From assembly GCF_000372725.1 (NCBI RefSeq), contig NW_005200861.1:3955-60188 (forward strand): a stretch of DNA of 56,234 nt. The letters are read 5' to 3'. This DNA comes from Emiliania huxleyi CCMP1516 (taxonomy: Eukaryota; Haptophyta; Isochrysidales; Noelaerhabdaceae). The position numbers and the translations under genes are program-made. The notes under the pieces were generated by a model, which was not told where the DNA came from, searched no databases, and saw only the letters and a program-made list of their open reading frames with translations. Of the stretch, positions 1 to 11,700 are shown one piece after another (the stretch's first letter is position 1; each line of letters opens with the position of its first letter).

Positions 1-1293
1 CCTAACCCTAACCCTAACCCTAACCCTAACCCTAAGCCTAACCCTAACCCTAACCCTAACCCTAACCCTAACCCTAACCCTAACCCTAACCCTAACCCTA
101 ACCCTAACCCTAACCCTAACCCTAACCCTAACCCTAACCCTAACCCTAACCCTAACCCTAACCCTAACCCTAACCCTAACCCTAACCCTAACCCTAACCC
201 TAACCCTAACCCTAACCCTAACCCTAACCCTAACCCTAACCCTAACCCTAACCCTAACCCTAACCCTAACCCTAACCCTAACCCTAACCCTAACCCTAAC
301 CCTAACCCTAACCCTAACCCTAACCCTAACCCTAACCCTAACCCTAACCCTAACCCTAACCCTAACCCTAACCCTAACCCTAACCCTAACCCTAACCCTA
401 ACCCTAACCCTAACCCTAACCCTAACCCTAACCCTAACCCTAACCCTAACCCTAACCCTAACCCTAACCCTAACCCTAACCCTAACCCTAACCCTAACCC
501 TAACCCTAACCCTAACCCTAACCCTAACCCTAACCCTAACCCTAACCCTAACCCTAACCCTAACCCTAACCCTAACCCTAACCCTAACCCTAACCCTAAC
601 CCTAACCCTAACCCTAACCCTAACCCTAACCCTAACCCTAACCCTAACCCTAACCCTAACCCTAACCCTAACCCTAACCCTAACCCTAACCCTAACCCTA
701 ACCCTAACCCTAACCCTAACCCTAACCCTAACCCTAACCCTAACCCTAACCCTAACCCTAACCCTAACCCTAACCCTAACCCTAACCCTAACCCTAACCC
801 TAACCCTAACCCTAACCCTAACCCTAACCCTAACCCTAACCCTAACCCTAACCCTAACCCTAACCCTAACCCTAACCCTAACCCTAACCCTAACCCTAAC
901 CCTAACCCTAACCCTAACCCTAACCCTAACCCTAACCCTAACCCTAACCCTAACCCTAACCCTAACCCTAACCCTAACCCTAACCCTAACCCTAACCCTA
1001 ACCCTAACCCTAACCCTAACCCTAACCCTAACCCTAACCCTAACCCTAACCCTAACCCTAACCCTAACCCTAACCCTAACCCTAACCCTAACCCTAACCC
1101 TAACCCTAACCCTAACCCTAACCCTAACCCTAACCCTAACCCTAACCCTAACCCTAACCCTAACCCTAACCCTAACCCTAACCCTAACCCTAACCCTAAC
1201 CCTAACCCTAACCCTAACCCTAACCCTAACCCTAACCCTAACCCTAACCCTAACCCTAACCCTAACCCTAACCCTAACCCTAACCCTAACCCT
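1..1293. repeat. Terminal telomere array (CCCTAA)n
   Basis: About 215 uninterrupted copies of CCCTAA read 5'->3' on the + strand, i.e. TTAGGG running outward on the other strand, so base 1 is a chromosome end or very near it. Only one variant repeat is visible, near position 36 (CCTAAG). The array changes abruptly into the 170-bp satellite at 1294. Confidence 0.98.
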
Positions 1294-2200
1294 AGTGATT
1301 TTGGAGGTGTCTAGCACCAGTATTCAAGCTTGGCCAGCCATTTCTGAGCCATTATCTCACTTTGGGCCGCCCTCCTGGAGGTGCCCGCCGCCCCTTGCCT
1401 AGCTCAGCCGGAGGCGCGGCCAAGGACTTGGCTGACCAAATCTCAGCTGGCCAAGCTTGGGGGAGTGATTTTGGAGGTGTCTAGCACCAGTATCCAAGCT
1501 TGGCCAGCCATTTCTGAGCCATTATCTCACTTTGGGCCGCCCTCCTGGAGGTGCCCGCCGCCCCTTGCCTAGCTCAGCCGGAGGCGCGGCCAAGGACTTG
1601 GCTGATCAAATCTCAGCTGGCCAAGCTTGGGGGAGTGATTTTGGAGGTGTCTAGCACCAGTATCCAAGCTTGGCCAGCCAATCCTGAGCCATTATCTCAC
1701 TTTGGGCCGCCCTCCTGGAGGTGCCCGCCGCCCCTTGCCTAGCTCAGCCGGAGGCGCGGCCAAGGACTTGGCTGACCAAATCTCAGCTGGCCAAGCTTGG
1801 GGGAGTGATTTTGGAGGTGTCTAGCACCAGTATCCAAGCTTGGCCAGCCATTTCTGAGCCATTATCTCACTTTGGGCCGCCCTCCTGGAGGTGCCCGCCG
1901 CCCCTCCCATGGCTCGGCCGGAGGCGCGGCCAAGGACTTGGCTGACCAAATCTCAGCTGGCCAAGCTTGGGGGGGTGCTTTTGGAGGTGTCTAGCACCAG
2001 TATCCAAGCTTGGCCAGCCAATCCTGAGCCATTATCTCACTTTGGGCCGCCCTCCTGGAGGTGCCCGCCTCCCCTTGCATGGCTTGGCCGAAGGCGAGGC
2101 CAAGGACTTGACTGACCAAATCTCAGCTGGCCAAGCTTGGGGGAGTGCTTTTGGAGGTGTCTAGCACCAGTATCCAAGCTTGGCCGGCCAATTTTGAGCC
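1294..2200. repeat. 170-bp subtelomeric tandem repeat
   Basis: Five full units start at 1294, 1464, 1634, 1804 and 1974, and a partial sixth starts at 2144; the period is exactly 170 bp. Each unit begins AGTGATTTTGGAGGTG (AGTGCTTT in the later units) and holds AAGCTTGGCCAGCC. Units nearest the telomere are almost identical; the centromere-side units diverge and fade into a degenerate GGCCGGCCAAG-rich tract. Short open frames repeat with the unit and are not genes. Confidence 0.97.
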
Positions 2201-2668
2201 GGCCAAGCTTTGGGCCAGCCTGCTGCAGGTGATCCGGGCCACATTCTGACCTTGGCCGGCCAAGGTTGGAAAGTTGCAAAGTGGGCCGGCCAAGCCCAGA
2301 ATCAGCCGGCCTAGCTTGGAATGGCAGCCTTCAAGGTGGCCTGAAGCTGGAATGTAGCTTGGCCAGAGGAAAAGAGGCAGAAATCACACCTGGCCAGAGC
2401 TGACGATGGCCAAAATGACCAAAAACGGCCACAAATGCACTTGCCCAAGAAGGCCCCAAAATGGCTCAGAATGGCTCAAAAGGGCTGGCCAAGGCCGGCC
2501 CAGACAGAAATAGCCAGGAATTTGATGATGAAGCTAAGCCAAACAAAGCAAAGCCGCCAAAAACGGCCAAAAACGGCCGAGAGCGGATGCCTCAGCAAAG
2601 ACAGAAAAGGCCAAAAAAGGACAGAAAGAGAGACAGAAGGAGAAGAAGAAGGAGAAGATGAAGCAAAA
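2201..2668. repeat. Degenerate subtelomeric tract
   Basis: Decayed copies of the satellite motif (GGCCGGCCAAGCTT-like) lead into A-rich DNA with many GGCCAAAA and AAAACGGCC words. No gene is seen. Confidence 0.6.
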
Positions 2669-2814
2669 ACTAACCCTAACCCTAACCCTAACCCTAACCC
2701 TAACCCTAACCCTAACCCTAACCCTAACCCTAACCCTAACCCTAACCCTAACCCTAACCCTAACCCTAACCCTAACCCTAACCCTAACCCTAACCCTAAC
2801 CCTAACCCTAACCC
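2669..2814. repeat. Interstitial telomeric array
   Basis: About 24 perfect TAACCC units lie 1.4 kb inside the terminal array and in the same orientation. This suggests an old chromosome end onto which the satellite and a new telomere were added, or recombination between ends. Confidence 0.95.
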
Positions 2815-2945
2815 GACAGCCATAGTCCTATCCCTAACCCTAGCTCGACAGCCATAGCCCTAACCCTAACCCTAGCTCGACAGCCATAGCCCTAACCCTA
2901 ACCCTAGCTCGACAGCCATATCCCTAACCCTAACCCTAGCTCGCG
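2815..2945. repeat. Telomere-derived repeat with GACAGCCATA
   Basis: Four units alternate GACAGCCATA with two or three CCCTAA-like hexamers and end in AGCTC; they look like a higher-order derivative of the telomeric array. Confidence 0.85.
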
Positions 2946-3252
2946 TGGTTGCCAACATAAGGCCAGCGACCATGCGACCAAAAACCCTATATGGTCGCCA
3001 ACATGGTCGCCAACTTGCGACCACGGTCACGACCACTCTGGTCGCGCTATAAACGTAGCCCCCAAGGTAACCCTAGCTCGCCAGCGACGTGGTCGCCAAC
3101 ATACGACCACGGTCACGACCACTTTGGTCGCGTGGTCGCCAACATAAGGCCAGCGACCATGCGACCAAAAACCCTATATGGTCGCCAACATACGACCACG
3201 GTCACGACCACTCTGGTCGCCGGTCGTGAACATACGGCCAGCGACCACGCGA
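2946..3252. repeat. GGTCGC/GCGACC subtelomeric repeat, block 1
   Basis: Recurrent words GGTCGCCAACAT, GCGACCACGGTCACGACCA and AAAACCCTATATGGTCGCC are arranged in overlapping units. GGTCGC and GCGACC are reverse complements, so each unit can fold. The same family returns at 3439-3626. Confidence 0.85.
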
Positions 3253-3327
3253 AGCTCGAGCTTCGAAGCTCGCGGGGGCCAAGCCAACCCTCCCGCCCTC
3301 TAGTCCCGTTTATTACGTAGTCATACT

Positions 3328-3352
3328 GTGCCAGAGGCTGCGCCTCTGGCAC
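3328..3352. other. Perfect short hairpin
   Basis: GTGCCAGAGGC and GCCTCTGGCAC form an 11-bp perfect stem with a 3-nt loop, followed on the + strand by CTTTTGG. It resembles a bacterial terminator, but nothing else here is bacterial. It lies between the two GGTCGC repeat blocks; function unknown. Confidence 0.6.
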
Positions 3353-3438
3353 CTTTTGGCCATTCTGAACAGAATGGTGTTTGTTTTCGAGAGCTCATTC
3401 CTTCACCGTCACTAAGTAACTTCCGGCTGAACGCGTCG

Positions 3439-3626
3439 AGTCGCCAACTTGCGACCACGGCCACGACCACTCTGGTCGCGTGGTCGCCAACATGCGACCA
3501 GCGACCACGCGACCAAAAACCCTATATGGTCGCCAACATACGGCCAGCTGGTCGCGTGGTCGCCAACTTGCGACCACGGCCACGACCACTCTGGTCGCGT
3601 GGTCGCCAACATGCGACCAGCGACCA
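3439..3626. repeat. GGTCGC/GCGACC subtelomeric repeat, block 2
   Basis: Same family as 2946-3252, with two near-identical passages of CGTGGTCGCCAAC and CCACGGCCACGACCACT. From 3627 to 4019 the DNA is unique and holds the presumed promoter and leader of the BTB gene; no core motif is clear. Confidence 0.8.
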
Positions 3627-4019
3627 TCGCGCTGTTGCTCGTGCACGGCCATTGGGCTGCGTGCGCGCTTCATGTCCGTGTGTGTGCTCCCGAGGAGTGT
3701 GGAGAGGCATTGCCTCTCGTCCGCCGCGCCGCCGCGGGACTCACGTGCGGACCGCCGTGAAGCGAGTTCTTTGACTAATATCACATGTTGGGAGACTGAT
3801 GGGTACAAAGCATAGATCGTCAATCGACGCGTCGCGCCGTTGCCGATCCGCACACCGAGGCTCTTGGGTGGCGGGCCCCAGCTCTTCACAACGAACCTGG
3901 TTCGGACCACAGTTTCCCAGTTCCGAGAAGGCGCGCGTGCCCGTGCCGGCGCAGCTCGGCAGTCTAGAGCCCAAACCCGCACGGCCAACAACCGAGGCGG
4001 CGCGCGTCGTCCGTCGCCC

Positions 4020-5962
4020 ATGCAGCCGCCTCCGATCGAGCGGCTGCAGTCGCTCCGCGAGGCAGTCACGCGCGTTTACCGGCCCTCGGACTCGCCGCCA
4101 CAGCTTGGCGACGACAAGTGCGCGCTCGACCGGGCCTTGGACGGCCTCACGCTGTGTCCGACTCGAGTGGCCGCTCTGGCAGAGGCTCTCCTCCAGGACG
4201 GCTGCTCGCTGCGGCTGCTCGCGATGGCGACGGTGCTCCTATCAAACCTCTGCGGCGAGGCGGCCGATGCAAACGAGCTGCTCCGAGCCGCGCCGGCGCT
4301 CTTCCAGACAGGCCTCGGCAGCCCAAACCGGGAGGTCCGCGTGCGCGTGTTGGCTCTGCTCACACGGCTTGCGCCTCGCTGGACCGCGGCGTCGGGCGGC
4401 GCATCTCCCCCGGACCTTCAGGCGCTGCTCGAGGGAGCGCTGCCGCGGCTGGTCGCGCTGCTGTCCGAGCGCTCAGCGGCCCCGGCAGCCGACGCGGCGG
4501 CCGAGGGCTTGCGCGCCCTCTGCCGAGGGAAGGGCCTCGCATTGTGCCGGCGGTGGGGCCTCGCGGCGAGCCTCGACGCGCTGCCGCTCCGGTGCCGCTC
4601 CGGTGCCGAGGCGGGCCCGGCGCTTGCCGACCTCTTGCTGCGCCTTGGCCGCGTCGGCGCCGAGGTCTGGCGATGGCGCTCATGTCCAGGACGCGTCCGT
4701 GACGCGTCGACAGCGTCCCGTAGGCGCCGCGTCGGAGTTTGGCGAGTCGCTCGCCGCCGCGTTCGGCGTCGGCTCTTGCGGGAGCGTGCACAGCAGTGTC
4801 GCACCCGCTCGGAGCGGTGCTCGGTACTCGGACGCCGCGATGGTGTGGGAGGGCGGCGCAGGCGGCGCAGAGACGAGCCTGCACGAGCCTCTGGGCCCTC
4901 CCTGAACAACCTCTGATCCCTCCTGTAGGCGGCGCACAGACCAGCTTGTGGCTGAGTCTCGTCCTCCTCGAGCAGCGCGCACCGGGCTGGGCCGCCCTGC
5001 TCCGCGAGCGTTGCGCCGCCGCAGCTTCGGCCGTTGGCGCCGTGGAGGACGGGGAGGCAGAGGCAGCAGCGGAGGCGGAGGCAGCAGCGGAGGCGGCGGC
5101 GGCGCAGCCTCTCGTGTGGCGCGTCTCGCCGGCGCAAGCGGGCGTGCTCGGCGAGCCCTCCTGCCGATGCCTCTACCGGCTCGCTGCTAGCGGCTCCGCC
5201 GCCGTCGCCCCGCCACTCACCTCCCGCGCGCTCGTCGAGGCTGCGCGCGCGCTCGGCTGCGTCCCCCTCCTCCTCGAGCGGCCTCTCGACGCGGCGGGAA
5301 TGAGGCCGCTCCAGGTCGCACTCGCGCGCGCGGCGGACCCGCCCAGCCTCGGCTGCGAAGACGTCTGCTTCGAGCTGCCGTGCGGCGAGGTGGTGCACGC
5401 CCACCGCAGCCTCCTCGCCGCACGGTCCGAGTACTTCGAGCGCATGCTTCGGTGGGACGAGGGAGCATCCGCCGGGGCCGACGGCGCGGGCGCGCTGCCC
5501 GACGGCGCGGGCGCGCTGCCCGAGCCACCGCCTCGCCAGCGCGTGCGCGTCTGCAGCGGCTCGAGCCGCTCGTTCCGCCTTCTTCTCCGGCACGTGTACA
5601 GCGGACACGCCCTCGCGGGCTCTTGCGCTCCCGAGACGCGGCCGCTCTCCGTCGCGCACGCTCTCGAGCTGTGCGCCTTTGGGCGGCTGTACATGCTGCC
5701 TTCGCTGGTGGAGGAGGCGAGGCCCCTCGTCGCCGCTGCCATGTCGGCCGACGAGTTTGTGCCTGCTCTCCTCCTCTGCCAGGAGCAGGGCGCCGAAGAC
5801 GAGGCGCAGGCCGTCTTTGAGTGGGCGGTGGCGCATTACGACGAGGTTGTGGACGCGCTCGAGCGAGGAGGGGCGCGCTCAGCTTTGATAGACGAGGATG
5901 ACATCAGGGCATTGCGAGAGCAGCTGAGGGCTGCGATGCTGCAGGCCAGGTATGGGTTGTGA
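4020..5962 (+). CDS. BTB/POZ-domain protein with helical (ARM-like) N-terminus
   Basis: Three exons, 4020-4656, 4724-4861 and 4929-5962, give a continuous 602-residue frame. The N-terminal 200 residues are Leu/Ala-rich helices resembling ARM/HEAT repeats. Residues from about 400 contain a BTB/POZ domain: DVCFELPCGEVVHAHRSLLA, then SEYFERML, FRLLLRHVYSG and a BACK-like helical tail. BTB proteins usually dimerise and act as cullin-3 adaptors; the substrate cannot be inferred. Both introns are 67 nt GC-AG and begin with a copy of the following exon (GCGGCGCAGAGACGAGCCTG against GCGGCGCACAGACCAGCTTG at the second). Exon 3 carries a small internal duplication coding GADGAGALP/DGAGALP. The ATG at 4020 is the first in frame with the helical region. 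Confidence 0.85.
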
Positions 5963-6404
5963 AGAGCGTGCGGTGTGTTGATGTGAGATGTGTTTCCGAG
6001 TCTCCCATATCTCGTCAAGGTGTCGATGTACGATGACCCGCTGGGTAAAAAAGTCGAAATAAATAAGGAGCATGCTGCATGGCGCTCTCATGCGTCATGG
6101 AGGGCGGTCGCACAGTTGCACCCGCTCGCCAATGCACAGCATGCAGGCCTGCGGCGTGCGGGCTGGGCACTGACGACGGCCAGCGAGCGAATAGACAGTG
6201 TACAGTCAGGCCGTCCGTCTCGTCATCACACCCCCACACCACAGACAGCGGGTCGGGGTCCAGGCACTCGACACACGACAGATCCCCAAGCGAGAGTCTG
6301 GGAGAGCACCGCAAGCGCACAAGGGGCGCCGCACTGGGCCCCTGGCGCCTCATCACGCAGCCCCCGGCCGGTTTGCGCTCCTGTCGTGGCAATACAGAGC
6401 CCGA
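5963..6404. other. Intergenic, convergent genes
   Basis: Separates the 3' ends of the BTB gene (+) and the formyltransferase gene (-). An AAATAAATAAG word lies near 6057. Nothing else is recognisable. Confidence 0.5.
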
Positions 6405-7292
6405 TCAGGCGACGCCGGCTCTCATTCGGCGTGCCGCGCCGTCGTCGTCGCGTTCGCCCGTGCCGCCGGCCGGAGCAAAGAGGAGCTTGATCGCCTCCAT
6501 GTCCGAGTCGTGGTAGAGGCGGAGGCCGCTGGCGAAAAAGTCGTCGTAGTCGGCGGCCGTTGGCCAGGAGTAGTAGCCCTCCTCGACGGTCGGGCGGTGC
6601 TCAAACACGCGCCCGCAGGTGCCAGCCGCGAGTCGGTCGACCTCCTCGAGCATCATGCGCACGCCCTCGCGGCCCATCGCGAGCCGGATGCCGAGCAGAG
6701 AGTCGCCGGGCGTCGTCTCCACCTCAGCGGTGTCCACCACCTCGCCCGTGTCGATGCCAGTGTCAGAGATGCGGTGCAGCGTCATCGTCTGCCGCACGTC
6801 GCCCTGCAGCATCGCTCTCAGGTCGACGTACAAGCCTCTGTACTTTGGCAGAGCGCCGGGGTGCATGTTGAGCACTCCCAACGGCGCGACCGCGATGAGG
6901 TCCTCCTTGAGGATGTGCTGGAAGCGAGCCGAAAAGATCAGGTCGGGTGCGAGCGCCCTGACCTCCGCCAGGTGGTAGTTGATGGACTTATTTTTCACGG
7001 CTGTGATTACGCCAACGTCGTCGGATGCCCTCAACTCCTCCCAGGTCCGGTATGCTCCCGGCCCGCGATTCGCCGCAGGGGTGCGCTCCAGAAACGGAAA
7101 GATGCTCTTGGTCCACACGCTGGTCTCGTGCGGCCCGACCATCTCAGCGCACCGCTGCGCACCCTCCGAGCGAGGCTCATCGTTGGAGAGAAAGACTGAG
7201 AGGCGGTGTCCCCTTGCTGTGAGCTGTTTGAGAGCGACGTTGACCGCGATGCAGCCCTTGATGTCCGGCGTGGTGCAGATGAGGACGTGCAT
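6405..7292 (-). CDS. Formyltransferase-domain protein (Fmt-like)
   Basis: A single-exon frame of 295 residues from the ATG at 7292. The fold begins MHVLICTTPDIKGCIAVNVA. The formyltransferase core is LNMHPGALPKYRG, carrying the Asn and His of the family active site, followed by HRISDTGIDTGEVV with the catalytic Asp, so the enzyme looks intact. Members transfer formyl groups from 10-formyltetrahydrofolate to methionyl-tRNA, GAR or sugar amines. The short length and absence of an obvious tRNA-binding C-terminal domain make the substrate uncertain. Upstream in-frame codons extend to 7451 without an ATG; an out-of-frame ATG lies at 7458, so an unrecognised 5' exon encoding a transit peptide is possible. 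Confidence 0.8.
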   Translation of the reverse strand: MHVLICTTPDIKGCIAVNVALKQLTARGHRLSVFLSNDEPRSEGAQRCAEMVGPHETSVWTKSIFPFLERTPAANRGPGAYRTWEELRASDDVGVITAVKNKSINYHLAEVRALAPDLIFSARFQHILKEDLIAVAPLGVLNMHPGALPKYRGLYVDLRAMLQGDVRQTMTLHRISDTGIDTGEVVDTAEVETTPGDSLLGIRLAMGREGVRMMLEEVDRLAAGTCGRVFEHRPTVEEGYYSWPTAADYDDFFASGLRLYHDSDMEAIKLLFAPAGGTGERDDDGAARRMRAGVA

Positions 7293-7647
7293 CGCAGATC
7301 TCGCGCGCCGCGCAAGCGCCAGCCTCTCCCTCGCCTTGACGCGCGTCCTCGCCGCAACGACCTTGGCCACGCGGCGGGCGGGCACCGAGGATGGAAGTGT
7401 TGTAAAACGCGGCGTCGTGGGGGGCCATTTTGACGACACCGCCGAGGGCACGTAGCATCGATACTCGATTTGCCGGCTAATAGATAAAGTCGCCGCCGCG
7501 TCCGTGCTCAGACACAGACAGACGACGGCCCCTGGCCCTGCACACGAGGCTGCGGCCTGCTATCTGTGCCCTGCTCTCTCACCCTCACAATCCAAAGAGA
7601 GAAAAACCCAAACCTGAGAGAGAACAACCACAGAACCAGCCAAATCA

Positions 7648-10600
7648 TCACTTGTTGGCTGCCCTGCGGCTACTTAATGCCATGAAGATGGTCTCGATGG
7701 CGTCGGGTTCCTGCTGCAGCGTCGCCGGCAGACGCTCCAGCTCCGCCGGACGCGGCAGCACGCGGCCATCCGAGTGGCGTCTGGGGAGGTAGGCGTGCGA
7801 ATCGAGCATCGCGCCGACGTAGGTGAAACGCGTCCAGACCTTTGCCATCTCGCGCCGCATCGCCTCGCGGCGAGAGGCCGGCACGGCGCGCAGCAGCGCG
7901 TCGAGGCGCTCGACGTCCTTCTCGGCCACGCGCAGCGTGAAGCGGTCGTACTGCAGCAGCGACTCGAACGGCATGTGCACATTGTCCATGATGATGACGG
8001 CGATGCAGCCGTGCCGCACCGCGTCGTCCACTCGCGAGGACCAGCCGTCGCCGCCGGGCGGGACGATGCAAAATTCGGACGTCGAGAGGTCTCGGCCGTA
8101 GTCGCCGCCGCGGTTGCCAACCAGCCTCCAGCCGTCCTTGCCGCGAAAGGCGGCGACCAAGCGGTGGCGGATGCCGCGCGAGTACTTTGCAGGCTCGTTG
8201 CCAGCCAGGTTGCCCGAGAAATACGCCAGCGTCTTGCGCGGCGGCGACGGCGAGCCGGGCGGGCGCAGGAAGGGCGAGGAGGTCAGCGCCGAGGGCGGCT
8301 TGAAGACGGGCACCACGATGTCCTTGGCCGGGTCGTAGCACGGGTGGTGCCCAATCATGCGCCGCGAGCCGCCTTCGAAGCTGCGGCGGCGAGGCGAGCG
8401 CGTGTGAGGCAAGCGCCGGGGAGTGCCGCTCGAGAGAGACGGCCGCAGCGAGCGGCTGGGAGAGTGCCGCCGCACCTCCAGACGGCTCCGTCGGGAGCTC
8501 GGATCGAGCTCTTCCAGTCCGACTCCCAATTGTCGGCCATGTAGCGCGAGGAGGAGTGCGGCTGCGCGTCCATGCGGCCCCAGTGGGAGAGGATGATCGC
8601 GTTCGCGGCGACGCCGCGCGGGGCCCAGCAGCCGCCCTCGTCGTGGGAGAGCAGGACGATGTGGTCGCGGCCGGCCGACCTGTCCCAGTGAGGCCTGCAG
8701 CGGCGAGGAGGCAACCGCGGGGTGAGGGGCGAGAAGAGGGGGCGGGGAGGGAGGGAGGGAAGGGGGGGGGGTACGTGCCCGAGGGCGCGCACGCGGTCGA
8801 CGGCGTCCGACAGCATGCGCATCGCGGTCACGGGCCGCATCGGGAAACCTGAGAGGAGGGTGCAGCGTGACTTGCGCAGCTGGCCGCATCTCGGCCGCAT
8901 CTCGGCCGCATCTCGGCCGCCTCTCTGGTAGTCGGCCGGGCCGGTGTAGTCGTACACGGGCAGGATGGCGCAGGAGAGGTAGGTTGGGATGTAGAAGAAA
9001 TCGGCGTCGTCAGGGCTGGCCACACGGTGCGGCGAGCGCAGCAGCGCCTCAAGCGGGACGGGAAGGAGGGCGTGGATCGGGGAGCGAGAGTGCGGGAGTG
9101 GCGCGAGGGTGGTGGCAAGCGGCGGGCGGCGGCAGGCGGGCGGACAAGGCAGGGAGCACCTCATGCAGCGCCACGTCGACGGTGTAGGCGTAGCCGCCGT
9201 TCCAGTCGGTGGTGTTGGAGAAAGTGAATGCGCGCGGCGTGCACACGTTGCGACCGGCGCGGTACTGCAGGATGAGAGAAGTGTGCTCGGGCAAATCGTA
9301 CACAAACAGCCGCGGCGACGGCCCGCCCCCTCTGGCGCGCCGCGCGGCGTGGTTTGGATGGAGGACCACTCCGCCCCGCTCGACGGTGAGCGAACAGTCG
9401 ACGCCAAAGAAGCCTACGCCGCGATCGCGATCACCGGTGAGAGCGCCGCGCCGCGCGCCCGGAGCCCACCGCCTCCGCAGCCACCTTCGTCGCAGCGGCA
9501 GAAGCCGCCCGTCCGGCTGCAGATGCCGCGGCCCGAGCACTGGTTGAGGCAAAACGCCTACGGGGCGTGTCCTGGACGTGTCCTGGACATGTCCTCGACG
9601 TGCCCTGGCGGACGGTGAGCACTGGCTGAGGCAAACGCCTCGTGGGGCTGGTCGCACAGCGGCCCGCCGAGCCCGTCGTACGAGCACCAGCACTGGGCCG
9701 CCGGCGTCTCGCCGCGCTCCGCCTCGCACCACGCCTACCCTCGGCTCATCCCGGCTCATCTCGGCTCGGTCTCGCGGCGCGCTCCGCCTCGCGGCGCTGC
9801 CTTCTCGCCGCGCGCCGCCGCGGCTCTGCCCGCCGCCGGGATGACGCGCCCGGCCTCCCACGTGCGCCGTGCGGCCCCCTTGCGGAAGAGCGCGCCGGCG
9901 CGGGCGGCGCGCACGGCGCCGACGTCTCCTGCAGCGCGCCTTAGCTCCGCCATCGCCTCTCTCTCCAGCCTGTCCGCCTCCCGCCTCCCGCCCGCCCGCC
10001 TCCCGCCCGCCCGCCTCCCGCCCTCCCGCCGCTGCCGCCCTCCCCACGGCCCGCTGTGCGGCACCTCCCCGTACCTCGCCGCCCCAACCTCGACCCGCGG
10101 CGCCTCCGCCGCGCCCGCGAACCAGAAGCGCCGCAGCGCCGCCGCCCGCAGCTCCGGCCGCGCGGCGTAGAGGGCTCGCAGCGCGTCGTAGGCGCCCCGC
10201 CGCTTCTTCTGCTCGCGCTGGCCGGCCGGGTTGTCGCGCGGGTGCGGCTTGACGATGGCGGCGAGCGCCTCGGAGCCGTTTGGCCACAGGGCGGGCTCCT
10301 CGAGGTGCGCCTAGGAAGGGTCCGGGAAGGGTCCGGGAAGGGTCCGGGAAGGTGGAGCGGGCTGGTCGGGGTGCGCCGGAAGCTGCAGCGCCGCGAAGGC
10401 GCCGAGGGGCATGTGCCTCGGCTGGCACGACTCGCCCATCGGCCGCTCCCGCAGCTTGCCCGGGCACCAGCAGAAGCCGGTCGCCTCGTCGCACTCGCCG
10501 GCGCAGTGCGACGCCATCCAGAGGCCGTCGTTGGGTCCGTTGCAGGGCCGCGGGTTGCGCGACTCGCACGCAGACCTACGGGGAGGGCTCCGAGGAGGCT

Positions 10601-10896
10601 GGAAGGAACTCCCCCGCTCGCCTGTCGAGCGGCTCGCTCGCCCCAACCCGTTCGAGCCGGCCTCGCACGCGCACGCGCCGGACTGCAAGTTGCAGACGCC
10701 ACGCCCGTGGCAGCTCGGGTGGCGGCAGCGCCGGACGGGAGCGCGTCGGAGCTCGCGGAGCCTGTCGCGCGGCGCGTCTGCGCCCGCGGCGCCACGCCGC
10801 GCCAGGAAGGCCTCGCAAGCCCGCGCGTCGATCACCAAGGCGCAGCGAGGGGAGGGAGGCGGCAGGCGGCGGCGCGGCAGCGGCGTCGGCACCGGC

Positions 10897-10935
<39 letters not shown>

Positions 10936-11303
10936 GCAGACCGTGGTGGCGGAGGCGGAGGCGGAGGCCACGCTGATGGCGGTGGGGGCGGAGGCGACGG
11001 TCGCGACAGCGGCAGCGGCTTTGGTGGCGGCGAGGCCGCAGCACGGGACACGTGCTGCCGCTCCAGTCGAGAGGAGGCGCGATCGGGCCGTGCGGAGCGA
11101 GCCGCCTGCGGCGCCGCAGGCGGCTCGCTCTTCGACAGCCAGACGATGCTCGCCGCAAATGCCGCGAGGAGCAGCGAGAGGAAGACGGCGAGCTGGAAGC
11201 AGCGGCCAAACCTGCTGCTGTCGCCATGGCTGCGGGAGCGCCGCACCTCAGGCGAGAGCAGCGACTCGGACTCCTCTAATACGTCGTCGGGCAGCGTGGA
11301 CAT
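7648..11303 (-). CDS. Exostosin-like (GT47) glycosyltransferase, type II membrane protein
   Basis: Starts at the ATG at 11303 (MSTLPDDVLEESES). A single hydrophobic helix, CFQLAVFLSLLLAAFAASIV, follows a basic stretch, giving type II Golgi topology. After a Pro-rich stem come Cys-rich EGF-like modules (CNLQSGACAC; HCAGECDEATGFCWC; CDEGFFGVDCS), then the exostosin catalytic region: RLFVYDLPEH, DADFFYIPTYLSCAI, DNWESDW, DIVVPVFKPP, RKTLAYFSGN, SEFCIVPPGGDGWSSR. It probably builds glycans in the secretory pathway. The gene is multi-exonic. Introns fixed by frame include 10668-10576, 10376-10311, 10074-9970, 9638-9558 and 9484-9414; others lie near 9870-9735, 9160-9060, 8925-8860, 8780-8695 and 8510-8360. 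Several repeat the next exon at their 5' end. The final exon ends at 7648. Confidence 0.85.
9558..9638 (-). other. GC-AG intron with 5' copy of the next exon
   Basis: Read on the minus strand, the intron opens GCGTTTGCCTCAGCCAGTGC and the next exon opens GCGTTTTGCCTCAACCAGTG. The body is an 11-nt repeat (GGACACGTCCA, three copies) ending CCCCGTAG. Splicing joins HE to AFCLNQC in an EGF-like module. Confidence 0.85.
10311..10376 (-). other. GC-AG intron with 5' copy of the next exon
   Basis: The 66-nt intron opens GCGCACCCCGACCAGCCCGC; the next exon opens GCGCACCTCGAGGAGCCCGC. The body is an 11-nt repeat, CCCGGACCCTT, in more than three copies, ending CCTAG. It is removed in phase 0, giving LQLP-AHLEEP. 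Confidence 0.88.
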
Positions 11304-11700
11304 CTGGGCGCGGCCGACTAAGGTATGTCGTTGATCCGAGGCAGACAGGGGGAGGCGGCGCTGGTCGGAAGCGACAGCGGTGGCGGCAGCCAAGTCCGCG
11401 GCCGTTGTTTTCTTTTCGCTTTCATGTTGTAAAGCTCTCGCACCGGCAGGATTCCTTGGGGAGGGACGGTGGGCGGCCTGGTCGCCGACTCCGTGAACTC
11501 TGAGGAGCTCAGAGCAGACTCACACTTTCAGAGTTCGGAGCTCCGGAGCTCCGCGCTGCTGGTTCTCACAAACGCTGTTGCGAGAGGGACAACAAATTCT
11601 TTTTTGGAGCGGGCCAGGCGCGACCTTGTCCCGCGGCGGCCCACCTCCCTCGTGCCCATCCCACCTCGACATTGCTTCCAGTGGTCTGAAGCGGCCCGCC

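Noticed and set aside
1381..2279. Repeating 63-80-codon frames
   Set aside because: They recur with the 170-bp satellite unit and have no other coding support.
2435..2857. Open frames coding (NP)n or (GL)n repeats
   Set aside because: They are translations of the interstitial telomeric array and its flank, not genes.
3328..3360. Bacterial-type intrinsic terminator
   Set aside because: Hairpin plus short T run only; the context is a eukaryotic subtelomere with no adjacent transcription unit.
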